In this document: positions 1-8,500 of the stretch, piece after piece | Layout of the letters: each line of letters starts with the position of its first letter | How positions within the stretch are numbered: the stretch's first letter is position 1 | DNA from: Schlesneria paludicola DSM 18645 | Lineage (GTDB): Bacteria > Planctomycetota > Planctomycetia > Planctomycetales > Planctomycetaceae | DNA: 64,000 nt | Direction: 5' to 3' | NCBI GenBank assembly: GCA_945876035.1 | Contig: CAMCMU010000001.1 | Coordinates: forward strand, 62,001 to 126,000 | The notes under the pieces: model-generated | Database searches by the model: none | Told to the model about the DNA's origin: nothing | Seen by the model: the letters and a program-made list of their open reading frames with translations, nothing else | Translations under genes and position numbers: made by a program

Positions 1-489
1 GGCACGCTGCCAATAAGCGTCCGCCACTTCGCGTTGATTCGGATTATCTGTTGCAAACTGCTCGAATAATGCCAGTGACTGAAGGAGCAGCTCCGTTTGT
101 TTTTCAGGAGTGCGTGACTTGCGTGACGTGTCTTTGAGGATCATCGCCTTGTAATAGGGGATGCCCCGTTTTACCTCGGCGGGAACAGAGGCTCGTTCAC
201 GAATCAAATCCAGATAAAACAGGGCCTCGTCATAATACTGACGGTCACGCAAACCGTCGACGAATTCAAAAAACCGTTCGCGACCGAGGGCATTCGCTGC
301 TGGACTCAGCAACAAAACGAAGGCGCAAACGAAACTCCACCGTAACCAACCCGATGCCGACCAGATCCTCGCTCTGCGGGGACAGGATCGACCGAGGAAC
401 GGTACACCAACAACCGGTCGAATCAACGAAAATAGGAGTCCTCGCAAACACGATTTGACGACGATCTGTTTTGATAACCGGACAGACAT
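1..489 (-). CDS. Secreted or membrane-anchored repeat-type protein, N-terminal part only
   Basis: The minus-strand frame is open from an ATG at 489 to the window edge, giving the first 163 codons of a longer protein. Residues about 51-64 are hydrophobic (WSFVCAFVLLLSP) and are followed by AANA, a good signal peptidase I site. A hydrophilic helical segment after it has the spacing seen in tetratricopeptide-type proteins (Tyr-Tyr-Asp-Glu-Ala-Leu, then Leu-Leu-Gln-Ser-Leu-Ala-Leu-Phe). The 50 residues before the signal core are unusually long and arginine-rich, so the real start may lie further in. Planctomycete genomes carry many secreted TPR proteins of unknown role. The family cannot be fixed from this fragment. 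Confidence 0.6.
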   Translation of the reverse strand, partial: MSVRLSKQIVVKSCLRGLLFSLIRPVVGVPFLGRSCPRRARIWSASGWLRWSFVCAFVLLLSPAANALGRERFFEFVDGLRDRQYYDEALFYLDLIRERASVPAEVKRGIPYYKAMILKDTSRKSRTPEKQTELLLQSLALFEQFATDNPNQREVADAYWQRA

Positions 490-752
490 CGGTCGGCTTC
501 CGTCGGACGTTGTTTCAAGGGGAACCCGCGGAGACGAAAGTCACGCGGTCAGTCTCAGAACTCTCGCTCACCTATTCGCCTGATGATAATCGCTCACCTA
601 ACGATAGCGAAACAAGAAGTCGCTGACGATGGAATGACTTGGCAAACCACTGTTGACGAGTGAGCTCGTCTCATGGACAACCTCGTCACAAGAGATCCGC
701 AGACACCTGAGATTTGGAACGAAGATTCTCACGGCACGCAAGGAACGAAACA

Positions 753-2198
753 ATGAATACTCCGGGTGACAATGATCCGCGTCCGTTACTTTTTCACGAT
801 TGGGGGTTTTGGGGACTCAACATCACTCAATTTTTAGGCGCCTTCAACGACAATCTGTTCAAGCAACTGGTGCTGTTGCTGTGCCTCGACAACGTACAGA
901 GTGGCCGACGCGATCTGCAGGGACTCGCCATGTTCTTGTTTGCGTGGCCGTTCATCGCATTTTCAGGCTACGCGGGCTTCCTCTCGGATCGGTTTAGCAA
1001 ACGAACGATCATCGTGACCTGTAAGGTTGCGGAAATGGGAATCGTCCTTCTTGGTTTTGTTGGGTTCGCCACGGAAAGCCTCTCCCTGCTACTGGCCGTT
1101 CTCTGCCTAATGGGGGTTCATAGCGCCTTTTTCGGCCCCTCTAAATACGGCATTCTTCCTGAATTGGTCCGCTCAACAGATCTGCCGCGAGCGAATGGCT
1201 TTATCTTAATGGCCACGTTTCTGGCAATCATTTTCGGACTGTCGGCCGCCGGTGCGGTCAAGCAGATATTTTCCGGATCTCTCTGGCTGGCAAGTCTCCC
1301 CTGTCTGTTGGTTTCGGCCATCGGCCTAGGAACATCGCTGATCATCCGATCAACTCCGGTAGCCGAGCCGAATCTGAAATTTCATTGGTCTTGTTTGGGA
1401 ATTGCTGCAGAGACCCGCCAAACGTTGGTCACCAATCGGAAAATGCTCGGGGCATTGTTGATGTCGTCCATTTTCTGGTTTGTCGGCGGAACTGTCTATC
1501 CGCCGTCGATTAATTCCTTCGGGAAGGAACAGCTGCAGCTCAGCGATCTTGCCACCGGTATCATGGCCGCGAGTACGGGTTTAGGCATCGCCGTTGGTTG
1601 TGTTCTAGCGGGCCTGTTGTCGAAGGATCGAGTCCGCGGCTGGCTCGTGAAAGTCGGCGCCTGGGGCCTGACTCTCAGCCTCGGCATGCTTTGTATTCCA
1701 GGTCCGGGTTTCCACGTGATTCGAGACGAGATTCACCAACAGAAAATCGCCCGTTTGCAGGAGAGTGCCGATCTAAAGGCTCCCCTATTCGCTAAGCCTC
1801 ATGAGCGAGCGATCTCCAATGGCGGAAATGTTGTTGACGGTAAGAACTCTGTCCAAACGGCGAACAACCCGCTGGACAGAGGCTCACTTCTTGGTCTCTA
1901 CGGAAGTGGACTCGCCCTCGTGGCAGTCGGACTGTTTGCGGGGCTTTTCAGTGTCCCTCTGCAAGTCTTTCTGCAAGCGACGGCCCCAACGGATCAAAAG
2001 GGACGCATCATTGGTGCCTTCAATCTGCTCAACTGGATCGGCATCGCTGGTTCAGCCGTTGTCTATTCACTCAGTCGCTTTTTGTTAATCGATTGCCTGG
2101 AGCTTCCCTACGCCAGTCTGTTCGGCTTCGCGGCCCTATTGATGCTTCCTGTGGCGTTGTTCTACCAACCACCGGAAACACCAATCGAGAATTTGTGA
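753..2198 (+). CDS. MFS transporter, LplT-like (lysophospholipid flippase type)
   Basis: This is a polytopic inner-membrane protein of about 481 residues with roughly 12 hydrophobic segments. The N-terminal motif FLGAFNDNLFKQ is the signature of the LplT branch of the major facilitator superfamily, which flips lysophospholipids inward so that they can be re-acylated by Aas-type acyltransferases. The loop motif SDRFSKR after TM2 is the usual MFS A-motif region. A hydrophilic insert of about 60 residues (around residues 320-380) separates the later helices. The ATG at 753 is preferred over the upstream one at 714 because AAGGA lies 8 bases before it. No acyltransferase gene is adjacent in this window, so the substrate is inferred from the family only. 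Confidence 0.85.
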   Translation: MNTPGDNDPRPLLFHDWGFWGLNITQFLGAFNDNLFKQLVLLLCLDNVQSGRRDLQGLAMFLFAWPFIAFSGYAGFLSDRFSKRTIIVTCKVAEMGIVLLGFVGFATESLSLLLAVLCLMGVHSAFFGPSKYGILPELVRSTDLPRANGFILMATFLAIIFGLSAAGAVKQIFSGSLWLASLPCLLVSAIGLGTSLIIRSTPVAEPNLKFHWSCLGIAAETRQTLVTNRKMLGALLMSSIFWFVGGTVYPPSINSFGKEQLQLSDLATGIMAASTGLGIAVGCVLAGLLSKDRVRGWLVKVGAWGLTLSLGMLCIPGPGFHVIRDEIHQQKIARLQESADLKAPLFAKPHERAISNGGNVVDGKNSVQTANNPLDRGSLLGLYGSGLALVAVGLFAGLFSVPLQVFLQATAPTDQKGRIIGAFNLLNWIGIAGSAVVYSLSRFLLIDCLELPYASLFGFAALLMLPVALFYQPPETPIENL

Positions 2199-2497
2199 AA
2201 ATCAATCACGACAAACGCAGTGGCCTGACGCCCATCGTCAGAATGAAGTCGTCACCGACCGTCGTCGTTTTCAGTTCGAGAGGACCGGATTGTCGCCTCT
2301 TGAAAACTCGACCTCCTTATTTGGTGCGAGTCAAAATCCGCTCCCCAATCGCTGTCGCTTCGGCGTCTCGAAAGAGAGCTCATTCCGGCACGGACTCGGT
2401 CGCCTGCAAACCCCTTTGATAGATTCCGTCCGCGGTTTCTGACGTGCGAAGGGGCAACCGGGTCCGACGTTAGGGCGAGGGCTTCTGGCTCTCCAAT
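2199..2497. other. Intergenic stretch between convergent genes
   Basis: No convincing coding frame or RNA gene is seen between the end of the MFS transporter and the terminator of the giant minus-strand gene. Short open frames here have no start signal and no recognisable sequence. Confidence 0.5.
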
Positions 2498-2529
2498 AAA
2501 AAACTCCCCGAGAGATGATCTCGGGGAGT
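2498..2529 (-). terminator. Rho-independent terminator of the giant beta-helix gene
   Basis: Read on the minus strand, an 11-base-pair stem (arms 2503-2513 and 2519-2529, five-base loop) is followed by a run of T (2498-2503). It lies 67 bases past the stop codon of the giant gene and points the same way, so it is the natural end of that transcript. Confidence 0.8.
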
Positions 2530-2595
2530 GTGATGCGTCGGATGAACTCGCCACAATAATCAACAGACGCCTTGGCCGATCAGACGCTGCGGAGC

Positions 2596-5500
2596 CTAAG
2601 GAAGTCTGCCCCATCCATAGCGCAATTCGCCATTGCCGACCGCGTTGTCAAGCAGCCTGCCGCGCGAGTCGTTCGTGTTGACGTACGGATTCACGTCAAA
2701 TATGAAGGCTGGATCGACCGTATTAACACGCCATGTGCTTTGCCCCATTCCAGGATAGAGGAACGAATCTCCAACCAATCCTGGCCCTGTCGGTGCATTG
2801 AAAAGTGGAATCCGGGCCGCTTGCCGAGTCGCATTTCTGGCCCGGCTATCGCTCGTGAATGGTCCGGGAACATCGGGAGCGGCAATTGTGTCCAGACGTG
2901 ATTTGAAGACCCCGTCACTCGTGTTGTAGAACGCGACCAAAGCGGGATTTCTGCTGGTAAATCCACCGAGATCGTTACCCACTGGATCCAGTGATAATGG
3001 ATCATAGGTGTTGCCGCGGAAGTACAGGTCGAAGCGAGACAGTGGATCACTTTGGTATCCCGCTGGGTCAAAAACGGCAACGGGAGGAACCGGAGCGGGT
3101 GACGTGGTGTCTTCGACCCAAGCCGTCCCCGTGCTGGGGGCCGTGGTGGAGACGAATGAGGTGAACACAATGTCGTCTCCAAAGTTTCCACCGAAATTGT
3201 TGTTGTCAGCAGCCATTGTCACACCAGCTCGGCTGGAAAGGCCGAAGGGGCTTCCATTGATGGGGACAACGCCACCGGTGCTGGCAAACCCACCCGCATC
3301 GGTCACACCACCGCCACCATCGCTGGTCCCAATTCGAACAATCAGTCCCGTCCCCGCGAGGTTACTGTTGATGCCGTTACCACGCACTTGGTTTTGCGAG
3401 AATCGCAGTTCGAGAGTCGGCGTGGCATTAACGTCGCCATCGCTGGCCATTGCAGCCGTACTCGAACTGAATTGATTCTGCGTCACCGAGGACGTGTTCA
3501 CTAAGTAGACCCCTTCGAGTTGGTTGGAATTCACCTCGTTGCCAGTAATGTCAGCCCGCAGGAAATTGCTGCCTTGGTTGATCAGATCGATACCGCGACC
3601 GCTGTTTCCAAAAATTGCGTTATCCGTGATCGTGATTTCTTGTGGCAGGAATGACAAGACCTGATCCCTTTTTGAAAACTGCACGCCGTCACCGAAGTTG
3701 TCCGTGATTAGGTTGTTCGTGACGATGATGCGGCTTCCCACTTGGGCATTCATCATGATCCCTGCGTTTTCGCTGGCTGTCCCCAGATTCGCAAGCGTTC
3801 CGTTTTCCTGAATGACGTTACTGCCAATCGTCACGGTCCCCGGACTCGTGACACGAATACCATCCTGGTTGTTCCGTGCAATCACGTTTCCGAGATTAAG
3901 ATCGGTCGCGTCTCCAATTAACAAACCATCCATCACACCCTGGAGCTCGATACCGCGGCCCTCATTATCCGCAATCAGGTTTCGGGTCCAGGTTCCTTGG
4001 AACGACCGGCTGTCAACAGGATTGTTGAGCTCTTCTGTCAGCAAGATTCCATTGGCTCCGTTGTCGGTAATGGTGTTCATGTCCAAGTTAGCACGAAGGT
4101 CCGCATCGGCTTTTATCTCGAACAAAATTCCGTTGGCACCACTGCTTGTCATCGCATTGTTATTGATCGTGTAAGTATCGATTTGGTTCTTGTTGGCGGC
4201 CATGATCCGCATCCCGTTCTGACCGCTGTTATCAATGATGTTGTTCAGGATTTGGATGGCGTTGACCTGCCCGTCAGCCACCCGAAGGATCTCAAGACCG
4301 TTACCGCCGTTCTCCGATACGGTATTTCCAAGAGCGGCCGTCGTCCCACCGATGATCATGTTGTTCAACACGGCAAATGTCCCCGCGTTGTTACCGGAAA
4401 CGTTGAATCGGATTCCGCCACCCGCATTGCTGCTGAGTGTGGAACTGACGATCGAGCCCGAGACAGTTGATCCCCCCGCCATCAAAACGGCCAGCCCGTC
4501 GCCTTGGAAGTTGGCATCCGCTCCAAGAAGCGTGTTGCTGAGCGAACTGTTGATAATGTTCAGTGTGCTGTTCGGACCGCCTGTCGTCGTGATACCGACG
4601 GCGGCATCAGTATTGAAGTCGATGTTGTTGGCAGCCTGAGCGGCATCACCCATATTCAGCGTGAACGTTGACAGGGCCGGCGCCACAAGCCTGAGACCCA
4701 TCCCACCATTGCCTAACGTCTCCGTTCCAATCGTGTTGCCGTAGAAGTTGACACTGTTCAACTGGCCCCCCGTTCCCAAGGCAATGTCGATGCCGTGGCT
4801 GGTGTTTCCGTTGATCGTGTTGTCCGTGAAATCGGCGGTGATGATCCCGTTTGTGTCGGACGCGAACTGGACCCCTTCGGCTCCGTTTTGGTTCACCTGG
4901 TTCGCATCAAAATTGCCGGTAAAGCTGGTGTCGTGGCCCATCGCAATGCTGATACCAGAGCCGACAAGGTTCTCATTGACCGTGTTGCTACTGAAGTCGG
5001 AGTTGACAAACCCATTGGCACCGGCGGCGATATTGATTCCTCCGGCTCCACTCTGAGTCACTGTATTTCCGACAAACCCACCTGCGAACCCTCTGTTGTC
5101 GGCCAACTCAATGTTTACACCAGGGCCACCGGTGTTACCACTGATGATGTTGTTGGTGAATTGGGACGTGAGGCCTTGTCCCACTAAATCAAGGAGTGAC
5201 AGGTTGACACCAGTTCCTGTGTTGTCCGAAATCGTATTATCAGTGAAGGACAGGCCGATTCCGACGGCACCGGTGCTCGGATTAATCATCCGAAAGCCAT
5301 CTCCGCCCGCATTATTGCTGATGGTGTTGCTGCTGACGATCATTGGGGCAGAACCACTAGGCAGAGTACTATTGATCGCCTGAATCTCGATACCATGCAG
5401 AGCATTATTTTGGATCGTGTTCCGACTTATCGTCGCAGCGCCGATATTCGATCCGTTCTGGGAACTGAGCAGGATTCCGTCGCCGCCATTGGGGTCGATC

Positions 5501-8500
5501 TGATTGTCGGTCAGATTCAATGTCCCGATCGGCGAATTGTCGAGAGTTAACGCGACGCCATGATCGCGGGAATCTGCAATCTCATTCCCCGTAATCGAGA
5601 ACGAATTGACCGACGTGTCGAACAGGCCGAAGTGGATTCCGTCACCACCGGCGGATTGAGTGAAAACGCTGTTGGAAACCGTCGCCGTTGCAATCGCTGA
5701 AGTTTGCCCGGAGGGAGAATGAATATTGATCCCCTGACCGGCGCTTCTATTCGTAGAAATAGTGTCGATTGCCAACGCGTCGGTCGGTATCAGTCCGAAG
5801 GAATTGAAGTTTGTGCTCACAGCCAGCGGCAGGCAACCGTTCAGCGGGCTACTCAAGTTGGACGTCGGCGTGATGACGTTGATCGATGTGGCTGCGAACT
5901 GTGTTTCCAGATCGTCGATTAGCACCGTATCTGACAAGAAAATATCGATGCCGTCGTCGCCGCTGTCGTTGATTGATGTCCCACCCGCAGGCCCAGAAAT
6001 TTCAATCGCGCCACGGAAGACATTGTCCATCTCCAGATGGATTGCGTCACCTGCACTGGAATTGATGCTCGTCAATCCACTAATCAGCACGGATCCGTTG
6101 ATCACATTTGTCATCCGCACATCAATTCCATCCCCGCCACTTCCGTCAATCGTGCCTGGCCCCTGAACCGCGACCGTGGCATTCTGCACACCATTGAGGT
6201 CGATGAAGATTCCGTCCCCGACGCTATTGTCGAAACTACCCGACAGGCTCAGCACAGTGGTATCAATCGCGCCGATACCGAACTGGAAAGGCCCGGAAGC
6301 ATTGCCCGCGAGATCATTCACACCTGTCAGCAGCAGGTTAGCTTTAGTATTGGTACCGTTGGCGTTGAAATTGACTCCGAAACCCGTTCCCGAGGCACCG
6401 TTGTTCGTGATCGTGTCAGCATCGAGACTCGCTGTCAGCGTCGCACCATTCTGAGCGTTGAAGAAGAATCCGTCGCCGTCGTTGGCACTCACAGTGTCGC
6501 CGCTGAAGAGCAGGATCGCAGTGGCCGTGTCAGCAGGACCCGTCCCGGTCGCCGTGACGCTGACGCCAGCCAGTCCGCCGTTCGTCCCGTTGTTGTTGTA
6601 GGTGTTTCCGACCGAGCGATAGTAGAGCGTGCCGCCATCGACATCGGCGAGCAAGCCTTCGCTGCCGTTGTTGTCGATGACACTGGTCCGAACGTCGAAG
6701 ATGGCGAGCGAGTTCAAACCAATGGCCAGTTCGATTCCCTGATTTGCGTTGTCCGAGATCGAGGAGGCGGCGATGCAGGCGTTCAAGTTGCCGCCGCCAG
6801 TCGCGGTACCAATGAAGCCCTCACCACCAAACACCAGCCCGTTGGCGTTCAGAGACAACTGATTGAATTCAAAGTTCGCCTGCGAGCCGGCACCGTCTAC
6901 ATTCACCAGCACACCCGCAGCACCACTGTTTGAAATCGAACTGTTGTTCGTCGCCGCGAAGTTCAAGACTCCGCCGTTGGTGACATTGAAAATCGCACCG
7001 ACGACACCACTGTTATCCGCCACGGTGTTGCTCATCGCGACCGTCGCCACAGTTCCCGCGTCTTGTACGTTGCCGTTGATGGCGTTCTGGAAGTTGTTCG
7101 AGAGATCGCTGTCGGTGAAACCGGCCGTCAGCGTGCCGGTGTTCCTCACATCAAACAAGAAACCCATTTGCTGTGTCGCGTTGGGAAGATTGTTGACGAG
7201 GCTCACCGTGTTAAAGGTCAAATCAACCGTCGAACCACCAGTCCCCGTCACATCAACATTGGCGACAAAACCGTTACCCGTGCTGGCCGTTTGTCCGTTG
7301 TCCGAAACCGTCAGATTGCTGAAGGCTTGTGTGAAGACCGTTCCATCCGTGGCGTTGAGCTCGACGCCGTCTCCACCATTCCTATTCACGTTGGAATTGT
7401 TCGTCAACGTCAGGGAACTGCTCGGCGAACCACTCAGATCCAGCCGGATGCCATCGCCATTTGTGATCAGACCATTGGCGGCAAACGGACTGTTGTCAAA
7501 CGCAGCCTGGACGTCGGATCCGCCCGTCGCGGTGACAAACATCCCATTGTTGAAGTTGTTGCTGACCGGTGTATTCACAAAATCGAGCGTGGCCAGGCCC
7601 CCATTGCCAATCACCCCGAGAATGCCGTTGCCGGTCACGCCACCCACACCATTGTTGCTGAACGACGAATTGGTGGCGTTGACGGTCAACAGTCCGGCAT
7701 CGACATTGAAGTCCAATCCGTCCCGGTCATTGCCCGTGACCGTACTACTGTTGGTCAGAGTGAGGTTGGCAACCGACGCATTGACAACGCCGTGCAGACC
7801 GTCCGCACCGCTGTTGTTAAAGCTGCTGTTGTCCAGGCCCGCCGTAAAAACGCCGCCGTTGGTCACGTTGAAAATCATGCCATTTCCACCGGCTCCGATT
7901 CCACTGTTGTTGAAATTACTGTTGGTCAGGTTTGCTCTGAATTGAGAGTTATCGACAGTGGCAACAAATCCGTCTGCCCCGCTACTGTTTCCAGGACTGT
8001 TGACTAAATCCAATCTTGCCGTCGCTCCATTCGTCACGCTCGCATTCACGGCGTTCATCAGATTTCCAGAAAGGTTGCCCGCCGATACGGTGCCGTTAAA
8101 AAGACTGTCGTTGATATCGAGCGTCAGGCTGCGGCGTTGTTGTCCCAACGATCCCTGATTGTCCGTGGGAGTATTGAACATCACCAAATCGACGGTCGAC
8201 GCATCCGCATGAATGTTGACCGCATCGAAGGTATTTACAGCCGATTGACTGCTGTTGGCGAGCGTTCCATTAGAGATTCTCATGTCCGCTCTGCTGCCGG
8301 CATTGGCGATCAGTGACAAACCGTGCTGCCCCGAAAAATCACCTGTCGTGTGGTCAAACACGAGCTCTAGGTTCGCATTGTTCATCAAACCATCGACAGT
8401 ACTCTCAACGCTATTACTCAAATTGACGTCGAGGAATGTGGTCTTCAACGTCGAACCATTGGCGAGGCTGAAGTTCAACCCGTCACGACCACTCTGGGAA